From positions 124,001 through 188,000 of the forward strand of contig NZ_WIDQ01000007.1 in the NCBI RefSeq assembly GCF_009495745.1: a stretch of DNA of 64,000 nt, in the 5' to 3' direction. Below are positions 16,097-25,034 of this stretch, piece after piece. The translations under genes and the position numbers were made by a program. The notes beneath the pieces are model-generated. The model did no database searches and had not been told where the DNA came from. It saw only the letters and a program-made list of their open reading frames with translations. Source of the stretch: Niveispirillum sp. SYP-B3756. Lineage in GTDB: Bacteria; Pseudomonadota; Alphaproteobacteria; Azospirillales; Azospirillaceae. The first letter of the stretch is position 1, and each line of letters begins with the position of its first letter.

Positions 16097-19000
16097 ATGA
16101 CCAACCAAGATTCCAGCTTCCGCCCTTATCCCGCCGCCGAGCCCAACCCGGATTTCCCCCGGATTGAGGAAGAGGTGCAGCGGATTTGGAAGGAAAATGG
16201 GGTCTTCCAGCAGTCGGTGGATTTCCGCCCGCTGGAACAGGATGGCAAGCACAATGAATTCGTCTTCTATGACGGCCCGCCGTTCGCCAACGGCCTGCCG
16301 CATTATGGCCATCTGGTCACCGGCTATGTGAAGGATCTGGTGCCGCGCTACCAGACCATGAAGGGCCGCAAGGTCGAACGCCGTTTCGGTTGGGACTGCC
16401 ACGGCCTGCCGGCCGAGCTGCAGTCCGAAAAGGAACTGGGCGTTTCCGGGCGTCATGACATTCTGAAATACGGCATCGACAAGTTCAACGCCCACTGCCA
16501 GGTGTCGGTGCTGCGCTTTACCCAGGAATGGGAATATTACGTCACCCGCCAGGGTCGTTGGGTCGATTTCCAGAATGATTACAAGACCATGGACATCACG
16601 TTCATGGAAAGCGTGATGTGGGCCTTCAAGCAGCTCTGGGATAAGGGGCTGGTCTATGAAGGCTATCGCGTCGTGCCCTATAGCTGGGCCGTGGAATCGC
16701 CGCTCTCCAACTTTGAAACCCGGTTGGATAATTCCTACCGCGAACGGCAAGACCCGGCGCTGACCGTGCGCTTCCGCCTGGATGCGCGCGATGGCGATGC
16801 CGGCCCGCTGGACATCCTGGCCTGGACGACCACGCCCTGGACCCTGCCGTCCAACCTCGCTTTGGCCATCGGGCCGGAGATCGAGTACGCGGTCATGCGC
16901 AAGGGCGATGACCGGCTGATCCTGGCCACCAGCGCTGTCGGCAAATATGCCAAGGAGTTGGAAGGGTATGAGCAGGAATCGACGCTGACGGCGGAAGATT
17001 TGCGCGGCCGTACCTACGAGCCGATTTTCCCGTATTTCAAGGGGTTGGAGAAGGCGCACCAGATTCTGGTGGCGGATTTCGTCACCACCGGCGACGGCGT
17101 GGGCATCGTTCACATGGCCCCCGGCTTCGGTGAAGACGACTTGGCCGTCTGCAAGGCCCATGGCCTGCCGGTGAAGGTGCCGGTGGATGTGGCCGGCAAT
17201 TTCACCGCCGAAGTGTCCGACTATGTCGGCTTGAATGTCATTGAGGCCAACAAGCCGATCATCCAGGATCTGAAGGCGCGGGGCGTCGTGCTGCGGCACG
17301 AAACCTACCTGCATAATTATCCGCATTGCTGGCGCACCGATCAGCCGCTGATCTACAAGGCGGTGAATAGCTGGTACGTGGAAGTGTCCAAGTTCAAGGA
17401 CCGGATGGTTGAGCTGAACCAGCAGCAGATCAACTGGATTCCCGGCCATGTGAAGGATGGTTCCTTCGGCAATTGGTTGGCGAACGCGCGCGACTGGAAC
17501 ATCTCCCGCAACCGGTTCTGGGGTTCGCCCATCCCGGTCTGGCGCAGCGATGACCCCCGATATCCGCGCATCGACGTGTACGGCTCCATCGCCGAACTGG
17601 AACGCGATTTCGGCGTGAAGGTCACCGACCTGCACCGCCCTGCCATCGACCACCTGACCCGCCCCAACCCGGACGATCCGACCGGCCAGTCGATGATGCG
17701 CCGCGTCGAAGACGTGCTGGATTGCTGGTTCGAAAGCGGCTCCATGCCGTTCGCCCAGCAGCATTACCCGTTTGAGAACAAGGAACGGTTCGAGCGTAAC
17801 TTCCCCGCCGATTTCATCGTCGAATATGTGGCCCAGACCCGTGGCTGGTTCTACACGCTGATGGTGCTGTCCACGGCCCTGTTCGACTGCGCGCCGTTCA
17901 AGAACGTCATCTGCCACGGTGTGGTGCTGGACGAGGATAAGCAGAAGCTGTCCAAGCGTCTGCGCAACTACCCGGACCCGGTGGAGGTGTTGAACAACCA
18001 GGGTGCCGACGCGCTGCGCTGGTATCTGGTGTCCTCGCCGCTGATGGTGGGCGGCGATCTGGCCATGCCCAAGGATGCGCGCGGCATTGCCCAGGCCCTA
18101 CGCCAGGGCGTGCTGCCGCTGTGGAACGCCTATAGCTTCTACACGCTCTACGCCAATATCGATCAGGTGAAGGGCACCATCCGCGCCGACCAGAAGGGTC
18201 TGCTGGATCGCTATATCCTGGCCAAGACGCGGGAATTGGTGGAAGGCATTGAAGGCAGGCTGGACAGCTACGACCTGCCGGGTGCCTATGCGCTGGTCGC
18301 CGGCTATTACGACGCGCTGAACAACTGGTATATTCGCCGTTCGCGTTCCCGCTTCTGGCGGGAAGTGGGCGAGGGGGAGGCCCAGGCCCAGGATAAGCGC
18401 GATGCCTATGACACGCTCTATACCTGCCTGGTGACGGTGACCAAGGCGCTGGCCCCTATGCTGCCGCATGTGACGGAGCGGATTTATACCGCTTTGACCG
18501 GCGAAGCCTCGGTGCATCTGGCCGACTGGCCGGATGTGTCGCATCTGCCGTCTGATCATGAGCTGACCAGCCAGATCGACCTTGTGCGGGAAATCTGTGC
18601 CGCCACCATGTCGCTGCGCGAAGCCAAGAAGCTGCGCATCCGCCTGCCGCTGCGCACGCTGACCATTGTTCACCCGGATGCCGATGTGCTGAAGGGCCAG
18701 TTCGATGCCGTGCTGGGGGCGTTGGTGGCGGATGAGGTGAATGTGAAGCAGGTGCTGGTGTCGTCTGACATCAGCCTTGTCGGCACCCGCCAGTTGGCGG
18801 TGAACGCCGCCATCGTCGGCCCCAAGGTCGGCCCGAAGATGAAGGAAGTGATGGCCGCCTCCAAGCAGGGCAAATGGACCGACAAGGGCGACGGCACGGT
18901 TGAACTGGCCGGTGTTGTGCTGGAAGCGGGTGATTTCGACATCCGCATCCAGGCCAAGGAAGGGACCCACGCCGCCCGCTTTGCCGGCGGCAAGGGCGTG

Positions 19001-19297
19001 GTGGTGCTGGATGTGACCGTGGATGCGGAACTGGAAGCGGAAGGCTGGGCGCGCGACTTCGTGCGCGCCGTACAGTCCACCCGCAAGGATTCGGGCTTCC
19101 AGGTCACCGACCGCATCACCATCACCACCCAGGTGCCGGATGCGGTGGCGGGGGCGCTTGCCACCCATGCGGAAACCATCAAGCGCGAAACCCTGGCGCT
19201 GGATCTGGTGGTGAACCCGGCCAGCCTGCCGGAAGGGGCCGTTTCCGTTGATCTGTCCGGTGCCAGCATCGAACTGGCGCTGGCCAAGGCCAACTGA
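16097..19297 (+). CDS. ileS: Isoleucine-tRNA ligase, type 2 (eukaryote-like)
   Basis: 1066 residues, longer than the roughly 940 of the common bacterial type. Catalytic motifs: GLPHYGHLVTGYVKD (HYGH at 69-72) and QKLSKRLRNYPDP (KLSKR at 617-621). NYPDP after KxSKR and the long C-terminal anticodon-binding region mark the IleRS2 clade, which includes eukaryotic enzymes and bacterial enzymes resistant to pseudomonic acid. The editing CP1 domain is present, with TTPWTLPSNLALAIGPEIEY at its start. The C-terminal zinc ribbon of type 1 is absent. ATG 16097 precedes the conserved FPRIEEEVQRIW. Only 1 bp separates it from the next gene. Confidence 0.95.
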   Translation: MTNQDSSFRPYPAAEPNPDFPRIEEEVQRIWKENGVFQQSVDFRPLEQDGKHNEFVFYDGPPFANGLPHYGHLVTGYVKDLVPRYQTMKGRKVERRFGWDCHGLPAELQSEKELGVSGRHDILKYGIDKFNAHCQVSVLRFTQEWEYYVTRQGRWVDFQNDYKTMDITFMESVMWAFKQLWDKGLVYEGYRVVPYSWAVESPLSNFETRLDNSYRERQDPALTVRFRLDARDGDAGPLDILAWTTTPWTLPSNLALAIGPEIEYAVMRKGDDRLILATSAVGKYAKELEGYEQESTLTAEDLRGRTYEPIFPYFKGLEKAHQILVADFVTTGDGVGIVHMAPGFGEDDLAVCKAHGLPVKVPVDVAGNFTAEVSDYVGLNVIEANKPIIQDLKARGVVLRHETYLHNYPHCWRTDQPLIYKAVNSWYVEVSKFKDRMVELNQQQINWIPGHVKDGSFGNWLANARDWNISRNRFWGSPIPVWRSDDPRYPRIDVYGSIAELERDFGVKVTDLHRPAIDHLTRPNPDDPTGQSMMRRVEDVLDCWFESGSMPFAQQHYPFENKERFERNFPADFIVEYVAQTRGWFYTLMVLSTALFDCAPFKNVICHGVVLDEDKQKLSKRLRNYPDPVEVLNNQGADALRWYLVSSPLMVGGDLAMPKDARGIAQALRQGVLPLWNAYSFYTLYANIDQVKGTIRADQKGLLDRYILAKTRELVEGIEGRLDSYDLPGAYALVAGYYDALNNWYIRRSRSRFWREVGEGEAQAQDKRDAYDTLYTCLVTVTKALAPMLPHVTERIYTALTGEASVHLADWPDVSHLPSDHELTSQIDLVREICAATMSLREAKKLRIRLPLRTLTIVHPDADVLKGQFDAVLGALVADEVNVKQVLVSSDISLVGTRQLAVNAAIVGPKVGPKMKEVMAASKQGKWTDKGDGTVELAGVVLEAGDFDIRIQAKEGTHAARFAGGKGVVVLDVTVDAELEAEGWARDFVRAVQSTRKDSGFQVTDRITITTQVPDAVAGALATHAETIKRETLALDLVVNPASLPEGAVSVDLSGASIELALAKAN

Positions 19298-19298
19298 G

Positions 19299-20525
19299 AT
19301 GGCTGAAGAGCTGGCGTCGGTATTGGCGGAACTGCGGGCGCTGCTGCTGGATGGGGAGGGGCTGGTGCGTGCCGTCGCCTCCGGTCGGCAGCGCAATACC
19401 AGCCCGCCCTGGCGCCGGCTGGAACTGCGGCCCGTTTCGCTGAAGGCGGGTCAACGCCTTCAGCGCGTCGCCTATGATGAGCGGCAGGCCCACACGGCCA
19501 ACGCCGCCTATGGGGATGAGGCCGGGGCCATGGTGGATGAGGCCCTGTCCCAGGGCTTCGCCAACTGGCATGTCGAAAGCACCGGCGGCACGCTGCAGAT
19601 CCGCATCACCAAGAAGGGTGAGCCGATGGTCAGCCGCACCAAGCCGGCCGCCCCGGTGGAACGCGAGCTGTCCCACAACCGGGCCAAGGCGCGGCTGCTG
19701 GACCCGGCGGACCCGTTCTGGCAGGCGATTGGCATTGCCGATGCCGATGGCCGCATCAAGCCGACCCGCCAAGACAAGTTCCGGCAGGTAGAGGAATTCC
19801 TGCGCGCGCTGGATGCGGTGCTGAAGCCGGAACAATTGCCGGGCGATCGCCCGTTGCGTGTGGTCGATCTCGGCTGTGGTAACGCCTATCTGACCTTCGC
19901 CGCCTATCGCTTCCTGGCCCATGTGCGCGGGCTGGATGTGGATATGGTGGGCGTGGATGTGAAGCGGCAGGCCCGCGAGCGCAACAGTGCGCTATCGGCG
20001 CAACTGGGCTGGGATGGCTTGCGCTTCCTGGAAGGCACCATCGCGGACGCCCCGCTGGATGGGGCCGATGTGGTGCTGGCCCTGCACGCCTGCGACACGG
20101 CGACCGATGATGCGCTGGCCCGTGCTGTGGCCTGGAAGGCGCGCTTCGTGCTGGCGGCCCCCTGCTGCCACCATGATCTGCAAAAGCAGCTCCGCGCCGC
20201 TGAAGCGCCGGCCCCCTATGGCTTAGTGACGCGCCATGGCATCCTGCGGGAACGGCTGGCCGATGCGCTGACCGACGCGCTGCGCGCCGCCTTGATGCGG
20301 CTGTCCGGTTATCGGGCGGAAATTGTGGAATTCATCGGCAGCGAACATACCCCGCGCAACACCCTGTTGCGCGCCACCTACACCGGTGGGGCGGGGGATA
20401 AGGATGTGCTGGCCGATTACCGCGCCCTGATCAACGAATGGAAGGTGCGCCCGCGTCTGGCCCAGTTGCTGGGGCTGGAAGGGTCGGGGCTGGAACTGCC
20501 CAAGGCTGGGGATGCTGGGTTTTAA
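19299..20525 (+). CDS. SAM-dependent methyltransferase, METTL25/Methyltransf_32-like
   Basis: 408 residues. The N-terminal 160 residues are not recognised. The methyltransferase domain has VVDLGCGNAYLTFAAYRFL (SAM loop), DVDMVGVDVK (acidic end of strand 2), DVVLALHACDTATDDAL, and APCCHHDLQKQL. ALHACDTATD and PCCHH are typical of the methyltransferase-32 family, which includes animal METTL25. Substrate unknown; protein histidine or RNA are candidates only by family. It starts 1 bp after the ileS stop, so it is probably translated from the same mRNA. A REPIN-like repeat follows. Confidence 0.85.
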   Translation: MAEELASVLAELRALLLDGEGLVRAVASGRQRNTSPPWRRLELRPVSLKAGQRLQRVAYDERQAHTANAAYGDEAGAMVDEALSQGFANWHVESTGGTLQIRITKKGEPMVSRTKPAAPVERELSHNRAKARLLDPADPFWQAIGIADADGRIKPTRQDKFRQVEEFLRALDAVLKPEQLPGDRPLRVVDLGCGNAYLTFAAYRFLAHVRGLDVDMVGVDVKRQARERNSALSAQLGWDGLRFLEGTIADAPLDGADVVLALHACDTATDDALARAVAWKARFVLAAPCCHHDLQKQLRAAEAPAPYGLVTRHGILRERLADALTDALRAALMRLSGYRAEIVEFIGSEHTPRNTLLRATYTGGAGDKDVLADYRALINEWKVRPRLAQLLGLEGSGLELPKAGDAGF

Positions 20526-20550
20526 CTTTCGAGCCGGGTAAGCCTTCTCT

Positions 20551-20625
20551 ACCGTCATTCCCGCGAAGGCGGGAATCCAAAATCCGCGCTGTCGTATGGA
20601 TTCCCGCCTTCGCGGGAATGACGGT
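20551..20625. repeat. REPIN-like palindromic repeat, copy 2 (inverted relative to copy 1)
   Basis: Arms ACCGTCATTCCCGCGAAGGC and complement, with a centre that is the exact reverse complement of the copy at 2321-2395. It lies 25 bp after the methyltransferase stop and 43 bp before the next gene. Both hairpin arms are perfect here. Confidence 0.92.
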
Positions 20626-20667
20626 AGAGAATTGCGGTCAACACCCCTCCTGCTGGCGAGCCCACCC

Positions 20668-21195
20668 ATGTCGATCCCGCGTTTCCTCCTGGCCCTCACC
20701 AGCTTGGCCCTCGCCGTCCCGGTCGCTTCCGCGCTGGAACCGGGGGTACCACCCGTTCCTGCTGCCGTCAGCGCGCTGGCTGGTTGCTGGAAGGGGGAGG
20801 GTGTCGTGATGGGCAAGAAGGTTTCCATCAATCTGGCCGCCCACGCGGTGGCGCTGGATGCCATGTTCGCCATCGATAGCGACAGCACGGCCATCGGCGA
20901 TCCTTCCGACCGCTATGCTGCGCATCTGCTGTTTGGTGCCGGTTCTGCCAAGGATGCCAAGGCGGTTTCCGGTTTCTGGTCCGACAGTTTCGGCGGCACC
21001 TTTGCCACCACGGGCACCGGTTCCGTTCAGCCGGGTGGTTTCGATATCAGCTATCAATATCCCGACAGCCTGTTCATCAACCGCTGGCGGTTGGATCAGG
21101 CGGGCTTGCGCTGGGACATCACCGCCCGCGATGCCCAGGGCAAAGAGGCGCCGTTCGCCGCCTACAGGCTGACGCGTACGTCCTGCCCCGGTTGA
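20668..21195 (+). CDS. Exported hypothetical protein
   Basis: 175 residues with a clear signal peptide (SIPRFLLALTSLALAVPVASA). The mature part starts with ALAGCWKGEGVVMGKK and has alternating beta-like segments (VSGFWSDSFGGTFATTGTGS, FDISYQYPDSLFINRW), which suggests a small beta-barrel or lipocalin-like fold. I cannot assign a family with confidence. ATG 20668 is preferred over an upstream in-frame start because the signal peptide begins there and the upstream codons lie in the repeat. It runs tail to tail with the minus-strand gene 7 bp away. Confidence 0.7.
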   Translation: MSIPRFLLALTSLALAVPVASALEPGVPPVPAAVSALAGCWKGEGVVMGKKVSINLAAHAVALDAMFAIDSDSTAIGDPSDRYAAHLLFGAGSAKDAKAVSGFWSDSFGGTFATTGTGSVQPGGFDISYQYPDSLFINRWRLDQAGLRWDITARDAQGKEAPFAAYRLTRTSCPG

Positions 21196-21202
21196 GCAAG
21201 GA

Positions 21203-22162
21203 TTACTTTGGCGCCGGGCGCGATGCCAAGCGCCATTGCTTGGCTTGGGAGAAGTTGCGGGCCAGGAACTGGTAGGTCTTTTTCAGCACCGCCTCAAACG
21301 GGGCACCTTTCTCCGAGGCCACCATTTCCCAATCCTCGAAAACTTCTTCCCAGGGCAGCAGGGTCTGGTGCAGGTCGTCCCGCATCTCCCTGATATAGCG
21401 GATATTCTGTTCATACTTGCCCAGCATGGAGAGGATTTCACCGGTCTGGGCATCTACCTGGGCGAAGCGGTTTTCAATATCCGTCATTGGCGGCAGGCTC
21501 AGCGTCTGCATCCGGATAATCTCTTCGCGCAGATTGCGCTCATTCTTATAGACGCGGTGGGCGACATCCAGCCCGCTGCGCACATCGCGCAGCTTGGCTC
21601 CCCGTTCCCGCAGCGCCTCGATATAAGACAGCTCCTTGGCCAGCCCTTCAATGCGGTTTTCCACCACCTCTTCCGGGTCGCCGGTCAGGGCCAGCTTGTT
21701 GGCGATGACCTTGAACGCCTCCTTTACGCGGGACTTGGTGGAAGGGTCTTCCACCAGTTGTTCCAGTTCCGCCGGTGAGGAGATGACCGATTCGCCGCCC
21801 GTCAGCCAGGTCACCATCTGCACGGTCAGCCGGGCCTTGGCGAGATTGTAATGCCGGTCATCCACCCGCCAACTGGCGGTGCCGTCGATCAACTCGTTGG
21901 GGATTGTGTCGCCAGGGCGGATTTCCCGCACATATTTCAACCCTTTGACCACCATGTCCAGCAACTGGCCGTCAAAGGATTTCGGGTCGATCTTGAATTC
22001 ATTGCCCAGCTTGTCGATGACGACTTCCGCCTCCACCTTGCCAAGCTTGAAGCGCATCACCGCTTCCTCTGTCGATTTCGACAGCACGAACCGGCAGCCT
22101 TCCAGCGTGAACACCTTGTGATCGAACAGGAAATGGGTGCTCCGGTTCGCGTTGGGGTCCAT
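21203..22162 (-). CDS. Conserved hypothetical protein, helical/coiled-coil
   Basis: 319 residues, soluble, highly charged. The N-terminal half (FLFDHKVFTLEGCRFVLS, KLGKVEAEVVIDKLGNEFKI) looks alpha/beta. The region from about 170 to 290 is long helices with heptad character (RIEGLAKELSYIEALRERG, YEQNIRYIREMRDDLHQ). No motif I recognise; similar proteins are, as far as I recall, found in other Rhodospirillales. ATG 22162 is chosen over a TTG six codons upstream; neither has a clear ribosome site. It faces away from the ABC transporter operon. Confidence 0.72.
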   Translation of the reverse strand: MDPNANRSTHFLFDHKVFTLEGCRFVLSKSTEEAVMRFKLGKVEAEVVIDKLGNEFKIDPKSFDGQLLDMVVKGLKYVREIRPGDTIPNELIDGTASWRVDDRHYNLAKARLTVQMVTWLTGGESVISSPAELEQLVEDPSTKSRVKEAFKVIANKLALTGDPEEVVENRIEGLAKELSYIEALRERGAKLRDVRSGLDVAHRVYKNERNLREEIIRMQTLSLPPMTDIENRFAQVDAQTGEILSMLGKYEQNIRYIREMRDDLHQTLLPWEEVFEDWEMVASEKGAPFEAVLKKTYQFLARNFSQAKQWRLASRPAPK

Positions 22163-22366
22163 GGCATCGAACTCTATCAATCAAAGAAAAAGGCGATGAC
22201 ACTGCTTTACCACGGATGAAAGCGCAGCGAACAAACTATAGCCGGTGAGGCGCCCATGTGACGCCGGCATGGGCGATTGCACGCGCGCCGTTTTCCCCTC
22301 TTTCGCGGGTGCGGTCTGGCGGGTTAGCTTGGGGATCGAACCTTCATGAAGAGTTAACGGACCCCG

Positions 22367-23164
22367 ATGAACCTTTCTGCCGCCGCTGCCAAATCCGTGC
22401 CCGCCGTCCAGGTGGAAGGGCTGCATAAGCGTTTCGGGGAAAATGAGGTGCTGAAGGGCGTCTCGCTTTCCGCCGCTCAAGGGGAGGTGGTGGCGCTGAT
22501 CGGTTCGTCCGGTTCCGGCAAAAGCACATTGCTGCGCTGCATAAACCTGTTGGAAACCCCCGATGACGGGCGGGTGCTGATCCAGGGCGAGGAAATCGCT
22601 ATGAAGAAGGATCGCGCCGGCCGGGCTCAGCCGGCCGACAGCCGCCAGGTGGACCGCATCCGCCAGCGCTGCGGCATGGTGTTTCAGAGCTTCAACCTCT
22701 GGACCCATATGACGGTGCTGGAGAACATCATCGAGGCCCCGGTGCATGTGCTGGGCCGCAACCGGGAAGAGGCGGTGGCGCGGGCGGAAGGCCTGCTGGC
22801 CAAGGTGGGCCTGTCGGCCAAGCGCGATGCCTATCCCTCCCAGATGTCGGGCGGGCAGCAGCAGCGGGCGGCGATCGCCCGCATGTTGGCCATGGACCCG
22901 CAGGTGATGCTGTTCGATGAACCCACCTCGGCCCTTGACCCCGAACTGGTGGGGGAGGTGCTGAAGGTGATGCGCGATCTGGCCGATGAAGGGGCCACCA
23001 TGTTGCTGGTGACCCATGAAATGGCCTTCGCGCGGGAGGTTTCCCACAAGGTGGTCTTCCTGCACCAGGGAAGGATTGAGGAACAGGGCACACCGGATGA
23101 GCTGTTCGGCAACCCGCAGAGCGAGCGTTGCCGCCAGTTCCTAATGCGCGAAGGCGGGCGCTGA
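22367..23164 (+). CDS. Polar amino-acid ABC transporter, ATP-binding subunit (HisP/GlnQ-like)
   Basis: 265 residues. Walker [11 protein letters not shown]-loop [20 protein letters not shown] signature [13 protein letters not shown], Walker [15 protein letters not shown], and H-loop VTHEMAFA are all intact. The short insertion between Walker A and the Q-loop ([12 protein letters not shown]) is like that of HisP. It powers the two permeases encoded downstream. The binding protein and both permeases follow, but 230 bp of strongly structured DNA separate this gene from the binding protein gene. Confidence 0.95.
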   Translation: MNLSAAAAKSVPAVQVEGLHKRFGENEVLKGVSLSAAQGEVVALIGSSGSGKSTLLRCINLLETPDDGRVLIQGEEIAMKKDRAGRAQPADSRQVDRIRQRCGMVFQSFNLWTHMTVLENIIEAPVHVLGRNREEAVARAEGLLAKVGLSAKRDAYPSQMSGGQQQRAAIARMLAMDPQVMLFDEPTSALDPELVGEVLKVMRDLADEGATMLLVTHEMAFAREVSHKVVFLHQGRIEEQGTPDELFGNPQSERCRQFLMREGGR

Positions 23165-23230
23165 GCCCGCTGACAGGCTTGACGCCGGGGGATCGGCCCC
23201 GGAAAACTGTTTTCGGATAATGATACGCGT

Positions 23231-23335
23231 GTCAGTAAATTCTGACTTGTCTGAATTTACTGACTTCGGCGGCACGGGCCGCCGCCGCGCCAGTCGGCGC
23301 GGATACCAAGGTCAGGATTTCCTGACCTTGGTATC
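23231..23335 (-). repeat. Multi-hairpin intergenic element C, within the ABC operon
   Basis: Four inverted repeats in series. GTCAGTAAATTC with its complement (23231-23264) is a 12-bp perfect stem. GGCGGC-ACGG-GCCGCC is at 23268-23283 and CGCGCC-AGTC-GGCGCG at 23286-23301. A 15-bp perfect stem GATACCAAGGTCAGG (23302-23335) closes the element. Read on the minus strand it begins GATACCAA and shows the same order (long stem, two 4-nt-loop GC stems, long stem) as elements at 33340 and 49392. It sits between the ATPase and binding-protein genes. Confidence 0.75.
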
Positions 23336-23394
23336 AAACCAATATCAAGCAATCCAAAAGGGGCCAATGCCCCGGGGTGTCGGAGGGTGTGGGG

Positions 23395-24273
23395 ATGAAG
23401 AGTTGGATCGCGGCGCTGGGGCTGGCCTGTGTCACCCTGCTGGGCGGGTGCGGCAAGGATGATGCTGCCAAACAGGCGGCCCCGGCGGCGGCCGACAGCG
23501 TGCCCAACCCGCTGCGTGTCGCCACCGAAGGCGCCTATCCCCCCTATAATATGGTGGATGCCAGCGGCAATCTGGTTGGTTTCGAAATCGATATGATGAA
23601 GGATATCTGCCGTCGCATGAAGGTGGAATGTCAGTTCGTCGCCACCGCCTGGGACGGCATGATCCCGGCCCTGCAGGCCGGTCGTTTCGATGTCGTTGTC
23701 GCCGGCATGTCGATCACGGAGGAACGGCTGCAGGCGGTCGATTTCTCCGACGGCTATACCACCACCCCAGCCTATCTGGTGTCGGCCAACAGCAACCCGC
23801 TCCAGAAGGAGGATTACGGGGTGCCGAAGGTGGACCTGTCCAATATGAGCCCGGAGTCGCAGGCGGCACTGGATAAGCTGCGCGGGTTGTTGAAGGGCAA
23901 GGTGATGGGCGTGCAGACGGCCACCATCCACGCCAATTTCGCTGAGAAATATCTGGGCGATGTGGTGGATCTGCGCCGCTATGACACCCAGGAACAGCTG
24001 GCGCTGGATATGCAAAGCGGCCGGATTGAGGTGGGGCTGGCCGATGCCGTCACCTGGAACGCCTTCCTGCAGCGCCCGGAAGGCAGGGATTACAGCTTCT
24101 TCGGCCCCGGTTTCGATGGCGGCCTGTTCGGCCGTGGCCAGGGTGTCGCCCTGGTGAAGGGCCGCACGGCGCTGAAGACGGCGCTGAACAGCGCCATTAA
24201 GGAAATGAAGGCCGACGGCACCATGAAGACCATGTCGGTGCAATGGTTCGGCTTTGACACCTCCATGCCCTGA
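23395..24273 (+). CDS. Amino-acid ABC transporter, substrate-binding lipoprotein
   Basis: 292 residues of the family-3 (HisJ/ArtJ) type. The leader KSWIAALGLACVTLLGGC ends in a lipobox with Cys19, so it is probably lipid-anchored. Family signatures: LRVATEGAYPPYNMVDASGN, LVGFEIDMMKDIC, FVATAWDGMIPALQAGRFDV and GMSITEERLQAVDFS. The C terminus, TMKTMSVQWFGFD, is as usual. It delivers a polar amino acid to the two permeases; the exact ligand is not deducible. GGAGGGTG precedes ATG 23395. Confidence 0.93.
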   Translation: MKSWIAALGLACVTLLGGCGKDDAAKQAAPAAADSVPNPLRVATEGAYPPYNMVDASGNLVGFEIDMMKDICRRMKVECQFVATAWDGMIPALQAGRFDVVVAGMSITEERLQAVDFSDGYTTTPAYLVSANSNPLQKEDYGVPKVDLSNMSPESQAALDKLRGLLKGKVMGVQTATIHANFAEKYLGDVVDLRRYDTQEQLALDMQSGRIEVGLADAVTWNAFLQRPEGRDYSFFGPGFDGGLFGRGQGVALVKGRTALKTALNSAIKEMKADGTMKTMSVQWFGFDTSMP

Positions 24274-24309
24274 CATGCTGTGCTTTCTGACACCCCAACT
24301 GGATGAGCC

Positions 24310-25020
24310 ATGCTGGATCTGTTGAGTTACGGCGCCACCGGTTGGGGCGATGAGCTGTTGCAGGGTGCCGGCATGACCCTGCTGGTGGCGGTGCTGGCCT
24401 ATCTGATCGGGCTGGGGGCCGGCTGTCTGACGGCGGCGGCCAAGCTGTCCGGGCCGCTGCCGCTGCGCTGGCTGGCCGCTACATATACCACTGTGGTGCG
24501 CGGCGTGCCGGCCCTGCTGGTGATCTGGCTGCTCTTCTATGGCGGGTCAGGTCTGGTCGGCTGGATGGCCGGGCTGTTCGGCTATGGCGGGCGGGTGGAA
24601 CTGTCGGCCTTTGCCGTTGGCGTGGCCTCGGTCGGGCTGGTTTCGGGTGCCTATGCGGCAGAGGTGATCCGGGGTGCGGTGCAGGCCGTGCCCAAGGGTC
24701 AGTTGGAGGCGGCGCGGGCACTGGGGATGCACCGGCTGTTGATCCTGCGCCGCATCCTGGCCCCGCAGGCCCTGCGCTATGCCCTGCCGGGCCTGGGCAA
24801 CGTCTGGCAGATGACGCTGAAGGATACCACGCTGGTATCGGTCGTTTCGTTGGCGGAATTGATGCGGCAGGCCTATGTCGCCAGCGGCACCACCCGTCAA
24901 CCCTTCCTGTTCTATCTGGTGGCGGCGCTGATCTATCTGGTGATCACCACCCTGTCGGAAACAGGATTCCGCGCTCTGTCGCGCCGGGCGGATCGCGGCG
25001 TGCGCCGCGCAACGGCTTGA
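24310..25020 (+). CDS. Amino-acid ABC transporter permease (HisQ-like)
   Basis: 236 residues with five hydrophobic segments. The coupling EAA loop, QLEAARALGMHRLLILRRIL, is near residues 135-155, and GAYAAEVIRGAVQAVPKG precedes it as in HisQ/ArtQ. It pairs with the downstream permease to form the channel. GGATGAGCC precedes the ATG. It lies 36 bp after the binding-protein gene. Confidence 0.93.
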   Translation: MLDLLSYGATGWGDELLQGAGMTLLVAVLAYLIGLGAGCLTAAAKLSGPLPLRWLAATYTTVVRGVPALLVIWLLFYGGSGLVGWMAGLFGYGGRVELSAFAVGVASVGLVSGAYAAEVIRGAVQAVPKGQLEAARALGMHRLLILRRILAPQALRYALPGLGNVWQMTLKDTTLVSVVSLAELMRQAYVASGTTRQPFLFYLVAALIYLVITTLSETGFRALSRRADRGVRRATA

Positions 25021-25034
25021 AGGGGGGACCAAGC

